Shown here one piece after another: positions 9,109-17,539 of a stretch of DNA of 64,000 bases (its first letter is position 1; every line of letters starts with the position of its first letter). The notes beneath the pieces were generated by a model that was not told where the DNA came from, searched no databases, and worked only from the letters and a program-made list of their open reading frames with translations. A program made the position numbers and the translations under genes. The DNA comes from Candidatus Opimibacter iunctus (GTDB taxonomy: Bacteria; Bacteroidota; Bacteroidia; Chitinophagales; Saprospiraceae), in the NCBI GenBank assembly GCA_016716665.1, contig JADJVH010000003.1:334661-398660 (forward strand). Reading direction: 5' to 3'.

Positions 9109-11895
9109 TTATTTCTTCGCCTTCGCCTCAGTCGGAGTTTCCTCCTCGTCATCATCCTCATCCTTGATATCCTTGACGAGATCATCCACATCCTTGGTTG
9201 CCTTCTTCAGTTTGTCGAGATTCTGCTCACGCTTCTGGGCAGTGTCCTTGGCCCCTTTACCTGTCGGTGGTGCTGTGCCATCGCCTTTAAAGCCTTCTTC
9301 ACTGAAGACAAATCCTTTGTTGTCGGCATCGACGTAGATCGTGTCCCCTTCGGCAAACTGACCGGACAGCACTTGCACGGCCAGTTCATTGACGAGTTCT
9401 ACTTCTATCACTCTCTTGAGCGGACGGGCACCAAACTGCGGATCGTATCCAAGGTCCGCGAGAAGGTTGAGTGCCTTGTCACTGATCTCCAGATTGAGCT
9501 CACGGTTGGCGAGGTTTTTCTTGATCTTCTTCAGGAGCAACAAAGCGATCTGCTTGATCTCTGCCTTGGAGAGCGGGAGGAACATGATCTTGTCATCGAT
9601 CCGGTTGAGAAATTCAGGCCTGAGGTTTTCTTTCAACAGGTTGAATACTTCTTCCTTGGTCGTGGCGATGATATCCGCTCTTTGTCCTTCGCCAAGGGCT
9701 TCGAGGTCTTCAAAATTTTCGAGGATGACATCTGAGCCCATATTGGAGGTCATGATGACGATCGTGTTTTTAAAGTTGGCGATGCGTCCCTTGTTGTCCG
9801 TCAATCGTCCATCATCGAGCACCTGCAACAATACATTGAAGGTGTCCGGATGCGCTTTCTCAATCTCATCAAGCAACACGATAGAGTACGGCCTGCGGCG
9901 CACAGCCTCTGTCAATTGCCCGCCTTCATCATAGCCTACATATCCCGGAGGTGCACCAACGAGCCTGGAGACCGCATGCTTCTCCTGGTATTCGCTCATG
10001 TCAATACGTGTGATCGCGGCCTCATCATCAAACAATACTTCTGCGAGTGCCTTGGCTAACTCAGTCTTACCGACACCCGTTGGGCCAAGGAAAATGAACG
10101 AACCAATAGGCTTGTTTGGATCCTGGAGTCCTGCCCTGCTTCTGCGCACAGCATTACTTACAGACTTCACGGCTTCGGTCTGACCGATCAGGCGCTTTCC
10201 GATTTCTTCTTCCAGGTGAAGCATCTTCTCCTTTTCGCTCTGCATCATTTTCTGCAATGGGATACCTGTCCAGCGGGAGACTACTTCAGCGATATCATCT
10301 GCAGTCACTTCTTCGTTAGTAAAACGGCTGTCCCTTGGAAGTTCACGCAGCTTGGCTTCTGCCTCAGCGAGTTTTGCCTTTTCAGCGACGAGCTCTCCGT
10401 AACGGATCTTAGCCACCTTTTCATAATTGGACTCACGCTCCGCTACAGTTGCTTCGTGCTCGAGTTCGTCGAGGTGCTTGCGGATATTCTGGATAGAGTC
10501 TACCAGTTCCTTTTCATTCTTCCATGAAGCTTTGAGTGTATCAAGCTTCTCCTGTGTATTGGCAATGGTCTCGTTGAGGACCTTGAGTTTCTTATCATCC
10601 TTTTCCCGCTTGACGGCTTCGCGTTCGATTTCGAGTTGGCGGAGCTTGCGGTCAGCCTGGTCGATCTCTTCAGGCATGCTGTCCAGTTCCAATCTGAGTT
10701 TAGCCGCAGCTTCATCGATCAGGTCTATCGCCTTGTCCGGCAGGTGACGGTCTGCGATGTAGCGGTGCGACAGTTCGGCTGCAGCGACCAGGGCCTCATC
10801 GAGGATGGCAATCTTGTGATATACCTCGTACTTGTCCTGTATCCCGCGAAGGATGGAGATTGTGTCTTCTACAGAAGGCTCATCGATAAAGACGGTCTGG
10901 AACCTGCGCACAAGGGCCTTGTCTGCTTCAAAATATTTTTGATACTCATCCGCAGTGGTAGCTCCGATAGTACGCAGTTCGCCACGTGCAAGTGCGGGCT
11001 TGAGGATATTGGCAGCATCCATTGCGCCGCCACCTCCTCCTGCCCCGATGAGCGTATGGATCTCATCAATAAAGAGGATGATCTCGCCATTGGAACTCTT
11101 GACTTCTTCGATCACTGCCTTGATGCGCTCTTCAAACTCGCCTTTAAACTTGGCGCCTGCGATCAGGGCAGCGATATCAAGCACATAGATTTGTTTAGTC
11201 AGTAGATTTTCAGGCACATCCTTTTGTACAATACGCCACGCGATACCTTCGACGATGGCAGTCTTTCCTACACCGGCATCACCGATGAGGATCGGATTGT
11301 TCTTTTTGCGGCGGGAGAGAATGTGCAGGATACGGCGGATCTCTTCGTCGCGGCCGATGATCGGATCCAGCTTTCCGTCAAGTGCCCTTTGATTGAGGTG
11401 GATACCATATTTCTTAAGGGCGTTGTATTGGTTTTCGGTGCTCTGGTCACTGACCTTCCTTCCTCCGCGCAGTTCTTTGATCGCAGCCTTCAATCCTTCG
11501 AAGGTGGCGCCCTGGTCCTTAAGGATCTGGGCTCCCTTGCTGCTACCTTTCATGATCCCGAGCAGCATGACCTCTGTGGAGATAAACTCATCTCCAAATT
11601 CGGCGAGAAGCTTTTTGGCTTCAGCGAGGGCTTTGTTGCTCGTATCTGAAAGATATTGTTTGTCAGATCCGGAGACTTTGGGATAGGTCTGGATGGATTC
11701 GTCAAGTGCCTTGACGAGTTGGGGTATGCTGACGCCTACTTTCTGGAAAAGGAACTTGGCGCTGTCTTCACTGGCCTCCAGTATCCCTTTGATCATGTGC
11801 GTCGTATCGACCGTCTGCTGTTGAAGGCTGGCGGCGAGTCGTTGTCCTGCCAGGATTGCTTCCTGGGCGTTGATGGTAAAGTTATCGTATGTCAT
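9109..11895 (-). CDS. clpB: ATP-dependent chaperone ClpB
   Basis: This 928-residue Hsp100 disaggregase extracts polypeptides from aggregates together with the DnaK system. It has the standard order: N-terminal Clp repeat domain (MTYDNFTINAQEAILAGQRLA, about 1-145), first AAA+ domain with Walker A GDAGVGKT (Lys211), a long coiled middle domain (about 400-520), second AAA+ domain with Walker A GPTGVGKT (Lys610), and a C-terminal D2-small domain. The final 70 residues are a charged, low-complexity tail (KDIKDEDDDEEETPTEAKAKK) that is longer than in typical ClpB. It is convergent with ruvC and starts 35 bp after a toxin-antitoxin pair on the same strand. Confidence 0.97.
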   Translation of the reverse strand: MTYDNFTINAQEAILAGQRLAASLQQQTVDTTHMIKGILEASEDSAKFLFQKVGVSIPQLVKALDESIQTYPKVSGSDKQYLSDTSNKALAEAKKLLAEFGDEFISTEVMLLGIMKGSSKGAQILKDQGATFEGLKAAIKELRGGRKVSDQSTENQYNALKKYGIHLNQRALDGKLDPIIGRDEEIRRILHILSRRKKNNPILIGDAGVGKTAIVEGIAWRIVQKDVPENLLTKQIYVLDIAALIAGAKFKGEFEERIKAVIEEVKSSNGEIILFIDEIHTLIGAGGGGGAMDAANILKPALARGELRTIGATTADEYQKYFEADKALVRRFQTVFIDEPSVEDTISILRGIQDKYEVYHKIAILDEALVAAAELSHRYIADRHLPDKAIDLIDEAAAKLRLELDSMPEEIDQADRKLRQLEIEREAVKREKDDKKLKVLNETIANTQEKLDTLKASWKNEKELVDSIQNIRKHLDELEHEATVAERESNYEKVAKIRYGELVAEKAKLAEAEAKLRELPRDSRFTNEEVTADDIAEVVSRWTGIPLQKMMQSEKEKMLHLEEEIGKRLIGQTEAVKSVSNAVRRSRAGLQDPNKPIGSFIFLGPTGVGKTELAKALAEVLFDDEAAITRIDMSEYQEKHAVSRLVGAPPGYVGYDEGGQLTEAVRRRPYSIVLLDEIEKAHPDTFNVLLQVLDDGRLTDNKGRIANFKNTIVIMTSNMGSDVILENFEDLEALGEGQRADIIATTKEEVFNLLKENLRPEFLNRIDDKIMFLPLSKAEIKQIALLLLKKIKKNLANRELNLEISDKALNLLADLGYDPQFGARPLKRVIEVELVNELAVQVLSGQFAEGDTIYVDADNKGFVFSEEGFKGDGTAPPTGKGAKDTAQKREQNLDKLKKATKDVDDLVKDIKDEDDDEEETPTEAKAKK

Positions 11896-11930
11896 GGTCT
11901 ATCTATGTTTGTTATAGCTGAACTTTCAGC

Positions 11931-12197
11931 TTATGGAAAAATTGTATAAATATCTTTTCGATGATGAATCCTGGCAAATTCAGCCACATCGCCTTCAATG
12001 AAGAGGCCGATCCTATAATCTCCGATTTTGATTCGATAGGCTGATTTATGGCCGGCTAGTTTTTTGATATTGGGAATATCTGAAAGATGCTTAGCCTTTT
12101 CAACAATACGGATGGCTTTTAAAGTTGCATTTCTGACATGCTCAACATCTAGTTTTTCCAGGTCTTTATTGAATTTACTTAAAAACTCAACTTTCAT
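11931..12197 (-). CDS. RelE/ParE-superfamily toxin
   Basis: This 88-residue protein has the compact RelE/ParE fold: an N-terminal MKVEFLSKFNKDLEKL segment, a central helix (DIPNIKKLAGHKSAYRIKIGDYRIGLF), and a terminal EFARIHHRKDIYTIFP. The sequences YRIKIGDYRIG and HHRKDIY are the strongly conserved core seen in mRNA-cleaving RelE-type toxins. Its ATG overlaps the antitoxin stop by 4 bp (12194-12197), so translation is coupled. A small 7-bp hairpin (11916-11931) follows the stop and clpB begins immediately after. Confidence 0.85.
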   Translation of the reverse strand: MKVEFLSKFNKDLEKLDVEHVRNATLKAIRIVEKAKHLSDIPNIKKLAGHKSAYRIKIGDYRIGLFIEGDVAEFARIHHRKDIYTIFP

Positions 12198-12394
12198 GAA
12201 ACCTTGAGTTTCTTCATGATGGTCTCGCGGCTCACTTTCTTGGAGCGGTCAACTTTCTTCATCAGCGCCGACATGGCCCGATCTTCAACCTCTTCGATTT
12301 CCATCAGGGTGGATTGAATACCAAGTTTCTTTAGCAGGTCAGAAACAAACTTCATCTCCGTCTGATTTTTCGCCTTTACAACCAGTGCTTTCAT
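12194..12394 (-). CDS. Antitoxin partner of the RelE-like toxin
   Basis: This is a 66-residue protein, first gene of the two-gene unit. The N-terminal part (MKALVVKAKNQTEMKFVSDLLKKLGIQSTLM) looks like a beta strand and helix of a small dimerising domain. The charged C-terminal part (ALMKKVDRSKKVSRETIMKKLKVS) would be the toxin-binding tail. Identification rests on its size, on the four-base overlap with the toxin and on its position. Antitoxins of this type usually repress their own operon; no operator was identified upstream. Confidence 0.75.
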   Translation of the reverse strand: MKALVVKAKNQTEMKFVSDLLKKLGIQSTLMEIEEVEDRAMSALMKKVDRSKKVSRETIMKKLKVS

Positions 12395-12933
12395 TGTTTT
12401 GTCTTTGAACCAAAAGTACTAATAAACAACAACCTATTGTTGGATGATCACCTCCATCCAAATCCACTTTAGAGCCCTTTCTGCCGCCAACTCCAATCCT
12501 TCGGATATCCTATTCAGGAAAATTTGGAATAGTCCACTTTGAGATTTCCCCATGGTTGCCTTTGAAATTGTAATAACAACAAGGCAGGCTCTGGAGTTCT
12601 ACCAAATGGCCCTAAATCTCCTCATAGATAGACTGGGTTGGGCAGCCTGATTTCAGCAAATCGACATCTCTCCGGCATGCTTTCGATTAGAAAAAACTAA
12701 TTTTTTAAACAGAATATCAACCCTGTTTTGCCTTTATGTGGCTGGCGGGGAATCGCCTAAATGGGCGAAAACCAAATAATATTTCACATTTATAGATTAT
12801 ATATAATAAAAAAGTTAATATCTTGCCGCATTACAAAACGGATTTTTCCGGTGCCCTTCATGGATGGGTAGCGGAGATGCTGGTCTGTCACCCGAAAAGT
12901 CGGATGTACGGAGCACCTTATGAGAACCAATAT
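12395..12933. other. Long intergenic region with no gene
   Basis: About 540 bp between the divergent toxin-antitoxin unit and the GHMP kinase. No conserved reading frame was found. It includes an AT-rich segment (12780-12835) that could hold promoter sequence; no other structure is supported. Confidence 0.4.
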
Positions 12934-12941
12934 TATCTTTG
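12934..12941 (+). promoter_or_regulatory. Bacteroidota -7 promoter element for the GHMP kinase gene
   Basis: TAtcTTTG matches the phylum consensus TAnnTTTG exactly and ends 11 bp before the ATG at 12953. The predicted transcript has only a few leader bases. No clear -33 TTTG was found. Confidence 0.55.
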
Positions 12942-12952
12942 CCCCCTAACCC

Positions 12953-13885
12953 ATGGCAGTTCAAACAAAACGACACTATAAAGCAAATGGTAAGCTCCTC
13001 CTTACCGGTGAATACCTCGTGCTCAACGGGGCGGTGTCGCTTGCGCTACCTTGCAAACTGGGGCAATCGATGAATGTCAGTGAGCGTCCCGGTAGTGAAA
13101 TCACCTGGAAATCATACGACCGCAAGGGTAATCTTTGGTTTTCCGGCAGCTTTGATCTCATGGCCTTCGATCCGATCGACAGCACTGACAAAGATATCGC
13201 CAACAGTATCCAGCAACTTCTCAGAGGCGCCTGCCGTCAGAATAGTGAATTCCTCAGCCAGTGGCGGAGATATACAGTCGAAACTTATCTCGAATTTGAT
13301 CGTGAATGGGGATTGGGCAGCAGTTCGACCCTTGTGTGGTGTGTAGCGCAATGGGCTGAAGTCAATCCTTATATCCTCCTTTTCGACACCTTTGGTGGTT
13401 CAGGATACGATATCGCCTGCGCTGATGCAGACGGACCGGTGTTATACCAACTACTCGAAGACGAGTTGCACATCGATGGGGCCGACTTCGACCCTACTTT
13501 CAAAAAGAACCTCTTTCTAGTCTATCTAGGCCGCAAGCAAAACAGCAGGGAAGCCCTCAAGAAATATCATCAGTCTAAGGCTGGCCTCAATGGTTCGGTA
13601 GACAAAGTCTCCAGGCTGACAGAGAGTATCAACACAGCCACTTCGCTTAAAGAATTTGAATCCCTCGTCCGCCAGCATGAAAACCTGGTGGCCGATATCC
13701 TTGGACTTCCTACTGTCCAGAGCAAGGAGTTCCCCGACTATTGGGGTACAGTCAAGTCACTTGGTGCATGGGGCGGTGATTTCGTCCTCGCTACCACCGA
13801 TCGTCCTGAAGAAGAGACACGTGCCTATTTCCAGTCCAAGGGGATGGATGTGATCTTCAGGTATGATGAGTTGATCCTGAGCTAA
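12953..13885 (+). CDS. GYDIA-family GHMP kinase
   Basis: This 310-residue small-molecule kinase belongs to the galactokinase/homoserine/mevalonate/phosphomevalonate superfamily. Residues 10-30 (ANGKLLLTGEYLVLNGAVSLALP) form motif 1. The ATP-binding loop is WGLGSSSTLVWCVAQW near residue 120. The diagnostic FGGSGYDIACADADGPVLYQL near 150 gives the family its name. The family is widespread in Bacteroidota; I infer a role in the mevalonate or isoprenoid branch from relatedness to mevalonate-pathway kinases, but the substrate is not known from sequence. A heptamer repeat array begins at its stop codon. Confidence 0.88.
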   Translation: MAVQTKRHYKANGKLLLTGEYLVLNGAVSLALPCKLGQSMNVSERPGSEITWKSYDRKGNLWFSGSFDLMAFDPIDSTDKDIANSIQQLLRGACRQNSEFLSQWRRYTVETYLEFDREWGLGSSSTLVWCVAQWAEVNPYILLFDTFGGSGYDIACADADGPVLYQLLEDELHIDGADFDPTFKKNLFLVYLGRKQNSREALKKYHQSKAGLNGSVDKVSRLTESINTATSLKEFESLVRQHENLVADILGLPTVQSKEFPDYWGTVKSLGAWGGDFVLATTDRPEEETRAYFQSKGMDVIFRYDELILS

Positions 13886-13949
13886 CAGCTAACAGCTAAC
13901 AGCTATCAGCTATCAGCTATCAGCTATCAGCTACCAGCTTGCAGCTTGC
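13880..13949. repeat. Heptanucleotide tandem array, ten units of agctNNc
   Basis: Ten in-phase 7-bp units read agctaac (3), agctatc (4), agctacc (1), agcttgc (2). The array starts inside the stop codon of the GHMP kinase gene. The same heptamer family recurs at 57506-57589 and near 29133-29210. Confidence 0.85.
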
Positions 13950-13964
13950 AGTCACAGTTTATTT

Positions 13965-14113
13965 GTCTGAATCACGGATTTCACGGATTAAGCGGATTGC
14001 AACGATGACAAGGATTTAATACTATGGAACAAGTGACCTATCTGCCAGTCTACAGGTTTCTCCACCAAGCTAATCCGTGAAATCCTTAAATCCGTGAAAT
14101 CCGTGATTCAGAC
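13965..14113. repeat. 25-bp perfect inverted repeat with 99-bp loop
   Basis: Arms 13965-13989 and 14089-14113 are exact reverse complements built from the short unit tccgtgaaatccgtgattc; a third partial copy sits at 14071-14084. It lies between convergent genes and may be a REP-like element that could also end transcription. Confidence 0.75.
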
Positions 14114-14126
14114 GAAAAAATCCGTG

Positions 14127-14753
14127 TCAATCGACTGACCCGTTGTGCCTGATTGCATCTGTAGTCTGCTCCACTCCTCCCCACTCATTCATCGCATTGA
14201 AAATGCGGAATGCATCAAATCTCTGCACATCATCCTGATGTATCGGCCGCGGGATTAAGATTCCATTCGATACAAGACGCTTCCAGGTTGTGCCTGCCAG
14301 GAGAGGGATAGAGGGAGTGTACCAACGATCACCTTTGCGAAAAGCAATATTGGCAATAGAGGTGTCGGTGATCCAGCCATCGCGGGTGATGAGGATATCA
14401 TCAGCATCTCCTCGTTGGGAAAAAAGGTCCTCGAGTATTTTGCGATCGGCATATTTATATCGGTAATCATAACCGGCGGGAGCTTCGATCAGCCTTAGCG
14501 TGTTGATGAGTCGGGGCTCATAAGGGAAAAAATCTATGCCTATAGTATTGATGTCATAAAGGATCCTGCAACGAAACAATCCAACCTGTGGGATATCACA
14601 TGTAGAGAGGATTTCCAAGAGTGGAAAGGTTGACTCCTCTATAGGTACATCTGGATAAAAATGATTGAGGGTTGCATCCACTCTGCGTTGATGCCAGTCT
14701 AGGTGCATCGGCTGGCCGTCGCGGATACAGATGGTTTCGAGAAATTGATGCAC
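14127..14753 (-). CDS. Aminotransferase class IV (4-amino-4-deoxychorismate lyase-like, PabC-type)
   Basis: The protein has 208 residues, short for the class (PabC about 270). It opens with MHQFLETICIRDGQPMHLDWHQRRVDATL, the usual substrate-side segment. The lysine in YKYADRKILEDLF is the likely pyridoxal-phosphate lysine. ILITRDGWITDTSIANIAFRKGDRWYTPSIPLLAGTTWKRLV matches the cofactor-binding region (E/D-G-x-x-x-E/D-x-x-x-x-N-I pattern and P-L-L-x-G-T). The adjacent same-strand gene is pabB, which makes its product, so the pair is probably the p-aminobenzoate branch of folate synthesis. The gap to pabB is 176 bp and carries a strong inverted repeat, so they may be separate transcripts. Confidence 0.85.
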   Translation of the reverse strand: MHQFLETICIRDGQPMHLDWHQRRVDATLNHFYPDVPIEESTFPLLEILSTCDIPQVGLFRCRILYDINTIGIDFFPYEPRLINTLRLIEAPAGYDYRYKYADRKILEDLFSQRGDADDILITRDGWITDTSIANIAFRKGDRWYTPSIPLLAGTTWKRLVSNGILIPRPIHQDDVQRFDAFRIFNAMNEWGGVEQTTDAIRHNGSVD

Positions 14754-14820
14754 TGAATGTGAAATTGGATTGATGAAGGGTTAGGATTAAAAATACAGAT
14801 TGTTAGGGACAACAGAAATA

Positions 14821-14918
14821 CAACCCCCCGACCCCCTTCGAAGGGGGAGCCATGATTTTTCTTGTCTATTGATTTGCATGCTCCAGTTTCTCCCCCTTCG
14901 AAGGGGGTCGGGGGGTTG
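14821..14918. repeat. 29-bp perfect inverted repeat containing self-complementary C/G blocks
   Basis: Arms 14821-14849 and 14890-14918 are exact reverse complements, each itself a hairpin around ccccctTCGAaggggg, with a 40-bp loop. It sits between pabB (stop at 14930) and the PabC-like gene and could act as a terminator or be a mobile palindromic element. Confidence 0.8.
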
Positions 14919-14929
14919 AGTTCTGTCGC

Positions 14930-15904
14930 TCAAAGAGGAATATACACCTTATCCAAAATCTCCTGATACTCCTGCTCCGCCACACTGCGATAGGTGATCC
15001 CTCCGCCGCTGCGATAGTAATGGCCATCAGGGCGCTCTTCGATCATGCGGATCATGACTGCACTGTCCAGGTTGGTGCCATCAAAGACACCGAAGACGCC
15101 GGTGTAATATCCGCGTGGTTCTGGCTCAATCTCTGTGATGAGCTCTACTGTTTTTTTCTTGGGGGCTCCTGTGACTGATCCTGCCGGGAGCAGTGCATGC
15201 ATGATACTGCCTGGCTTACCTGCATATCCTTCATCCAGGATGCCGCTGATCTCGGAACTGCATTGAAGCAATGATTTGTCTCCGGTCTTTATCTCAGTGA
15301 GATACCGGTACCTGTTGACCGTAACTTTTTTGGAAACGATGCTGAGATCATTCCGCAGCAGATCCACTACAGTCGCATGTTCTTCCTGCTCTTTGATGTC
15401 AGCAAGTAGTATTGCCTCCGCGTCTGGTACGGACGCATCGATCGTCCCTTTCATCGGGTAGGTGCGGATGATGCCGTCTGTCACCGCAACAAATTGCTCC
15501 GGTGAAAAAAGCAAAAACCTGCCGGGTACTAATAGCTTATAAGGAGCACTGACTGCATCATAGATTTCTTCAAGCGAAGGAAGCCCGGTCATCTTTGTTG
15601 CATAAGACAAATTGAGGAGGTACGTATCCCCTGCCTTGATCGCCTTCATGACCTTTTCAAAACCATGCTCGTAGTCCTCAAAGGAAACAGGTGTTTTTGA
15701 AAAAGTAATTTCATGTTTATTGCGGGATGCTTCGCTTCTATTCTTATTGATCTGGAACCGGATTCCTCCATCCAAACGCTGGCCTGAGACATCTTTTAAG
15801 GGCAGCACAATCGGCTGTGTACGTTCAAAATCCAGGATGAAAAGAAAGGGTTCACCTGCTGCTGCCAGTTGATCCATGTGTAGCGCCCATGCAGGAATCA
15901 TCAT
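14930..15904 (-). CDS. pabB: Aminodeoxychorismate synthase component I
   Basis: This 324-residue chorismate-binding enzyme makes 4-amino-4-deoxychorismate for folate. The catalytic motif reads TYPMKGTID; lysine in this P-x-K-G-T position marks PabB and separates it from anthranilate synthase (P-I-A-G-T). Other family landmarks are LLRNDLSIV, ELITEIEPEPRGYYTGVFG and SGGGITYRSVAEQEYQEILDK. It lacks the long N-terminal domain of the larger TrpE/PabB proteins. It follows gldH by 16 bp on the same strand, so the run grpE-dnaJ-gldH-pabB may be one transcript. A separate glutaminase subunit is not in this window. Confidence 0.9.
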   Translation of the reverse strand: MMIPAWALHMDQLAAAGEPFLFILDFERTQPIVLPLKDVSGQRLDGGIRFQINKNRSEASRNKHEITFSKTPVSFEDYEHGFEKVMKAIKAGDTYLLNLSYATKMTGLPSLEEIYDAVSAPYKLLVPGRFLLFSPEQFVAVTDGIIRTYPMKGTIDASVPDAEAILLADIKEQEEHATVVDLLRNDLSIVSKKVTVNRYRYLTEIKTGDKSLLQCSSEISGILDEGYAGKPGSIMHALLPAGSVTGAPKKKTVELITEIEPEPRGYYTGVFGVFDGTNLDSAVMIRMIEERPDGHYYRSGGGITYRSVAEQEYQEILDKVYIPL

Positions 15905-15920
15905 GACCGTAGAAGCTATA

Positions 15921-16388
15921 TTATTCCTTCACCTTGCGACAGGTGACTTTCAGGCTATTGATCCCCTTGACCGTATCGATCCGCATGTAGGGTTCGACAG
16001 ACCAGGTGTAAGAGCCAACTTCAGGGAAAGTAAACCGGTGTTGTAATGGAATATCCACCTTGCAACAACTCTCCCCCTTATCTCCTGCCCATGATCCATC
16101 ATCATTGATCAGCTCGAGGGACGTGACTGAAGTCACTTCTTTGCCTGATGGGTATGTGGTCAACGTTCTGATATAAAGATTCTGATAATCGTAGGATTCT
16201 TCATGGCTGAGCTGGACATCCATCTCATAGACAGTAGTTGTATCAGTAGCCACCATGACAAAAGACTTCTTATCTCCTGTGATCCATTGCTGGTCTTTCC
16301 ATTTCCACTTTTCGGTATGCAGGACGCCCCTGTCACACGCACTGAGTGTAACCAGGAAAGCGAATCCGATCAACGCGATGCGAATCAA
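15921..16388 (-). CDS. gldH: GldH-like gliding motility lipoprotein
   Basis: This 155-residue protein has a lipoprotein signal (MIRIALIGFAFLVTLSAC, lipobox TLSAC, Cys18). The mature part follows the GldH pattern: acidic W-x-x-x-x-x-F strand (WITGDKKSFVMVATDTTTVYEMDVQL), ESYDYQNLYIRTLTTYPSGKEV, a GSWAGDKGESC segment, and YTWSVEPYMRIDTVKGINSLKV. GldH is a lipoprotein needed for gliding and linked to the Gld/Spr type IX secretion machinery, fitting the T9SS cargo genes elsewhere in the window. The start is a TTG overlapping the dnaJ stop (TTGA, 16385-16388), so translation appears coupled. The family match is from motif memory, so moderately sure. Confidence 0.72.
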   Translation of the reverse strand: MIRIALIGFAFLVTLSACDRGVLHTEKWKWKDQQWITGDKKSFVMVATDTTTVYEMDVQLSHEESYDYQNLYIRTLTTYPSGKEVTSVTSLELINDDGSWAGDKGESCCKVDIPLQHRFTFPEVGSYTWSVEPYMRIDTVKGINSLKVTCRKVKE

Positions 16389-17530
16389 CTAAAGTAATCT
16401 TTCATACGTTCGAAAAAGCCCTTCTCCGTCTTGCTGGGTTGGGGTTTGAAATTAGGTGACGCATTCAGTTTTTCCAGGATCTTCTTCTCGTCATCGGAGA
16501 TTTTCTTTGGCGTCCAGATATTGACATAGATCAACTCATCACCTTTGCCATAAGCCTGCACTGAAGGCAGACCCTTGCCGTTGAGCCTGAATATCTTTCC
16601 ACTCTGTGTGCCTGGTGGAATTTTGATTTTCACAGGTCCGCTTAGCGTAGGGACATCAACAGAACATCCTATTGCAGCATCCGGGAAGCTGAGATACAAT
16701 TCAAAGATCAGGTTATTGCCATCGCGCTTGAGTTCGGAATGGGGCTTGACTTCGATGCTGATCAGCAGATCGCCCGAAGGTCCGCCCTTGATGCCTGCAT
16801 TGCCACGGCCACGCATGGTGAGTTGCATGCCGTCCTCTACACCTCCCGGGATATCGATGTCGATTGTTTCTTCTTCAAGGGTGCGTCCTTCGCCACGACA
16901 TTTAGGGCATGGTTCCACTACGATGGAGCCTGATCCATGACAGGTAGGACATTGAGTCGTGGTCTGCATTTGTCCAAGGAAAGTGCTTCTGATCTGGCGC
17001 ACGACACCCGATCCACCGCAGGTCTGGCAGTTTTTGACAGCGCCGTCCTTTGCACCGCTTCCTTTACAGGTGGTGCAGGTCTTGCGCTTCTTGACTTTGA
17101 TGGTCTTTTTCACGCCCGACTCTACTTCTTCGAGGGAGAGGCTGAGCTTGATGCGAAGGTTGCTTCCCTTCTGGCCCTGGGCGCGCTGTCCACCACCGCG
17201 ATTGCCAAAGAAAGATTCGAAGGGACTATCGCCGAACACATCTCCAAACTGGCTGAAGATGTCATCCATGTTCATGCTCTCTGCGCTGTGATATCCTTGC
17301 TGCCCTTGCACGCCGGCGTGACCAAAGCGGTCGTATTTGGCGCGCTTGTCCGGGTCGCTGAGGACTTCGTAGGCTTCGGCGGCTTCCTTAAATTTATCTT
17401 CTGCTGCCTTGTTGTCAGGATTCTTATCAGGATGATACTGCATCGCTATCTTCCGATAGGATTTCTTTATCGCGGTCTCATCTGCATCCTTGGGGACTTC
17501 GAGTATTTCGTAGTAATCGCGTTTGCTCAT
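16385..17530 (-). CDS. dnaJ: Molecular chaperone DnaJ
   Basis: This 381-residue Hsp40 co-chaperone stimulates DnaK. The J domain carries HPD at 33-35 (MQYHPDKNPDNKAAED). A Gly/Phe-rich stretch follows (about 85-115, SQFGDVFGDSPFESFFGNRGGGQRAQG region). Four CxxCxGxG zinc-binding repeats are present (CTTCKGSG, CQTCGGSG, CPTCHGSG, CPKCRGEG). The C-terminal substrate-binding domain begins near IDIDIPGGVEDGMQL. It is a full-length type I protein. It lies 9 bp after grpE on the same strand and overlaps gldH by 4 bp. Confidence 0.97.
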   Translation of the reverse strand: MSKRDYYEILEVPKDADETAIKKSYRKIAMQYHPDKNPDNKAAEDKFKEAAEAYEVLSDPDKRAKYDRFGHAGVQGQQGYHSAESMNMDDIFSQFGDVFGDSPFESFFGNRGGGQRAQGQKGSNLRIKLSLSLEEVESGVKKTIKVKKRKTCTTCKGSGAKDGAVKNCQTCGGSGVVRQIRSTFLGQMQTTTQCPTCHGSGSIVVEPCPKCRGEGRTLEEETIDIDIPGGVEDGMQLTMRGRGNAGIKGGPSGDLLISIEVKPHSELKRDGNNLIFELYLSFPDAAIGCSVDVPTLSGPVKIKIPPGTQSGKIFRLNGKGLPSVQAYGKGDELIYVNIWTPKKISDDEKKILEKLNASPNFKPQPSKTEKGFFERMKDYFS

Positions 17531-17539
17531 GTTCTCTTT

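Noticed and set aside
9053..11949. Many plus-strand frames opposite clpB, up to about 189 codons
   Set aside because: Shadows of clpB caused by its codon usage; none has a domain.
13880..13949. CRISPR-like repeat
   Set aside because: Units of 7 bp are directly adjacent with no spacers and there are no cas genes.
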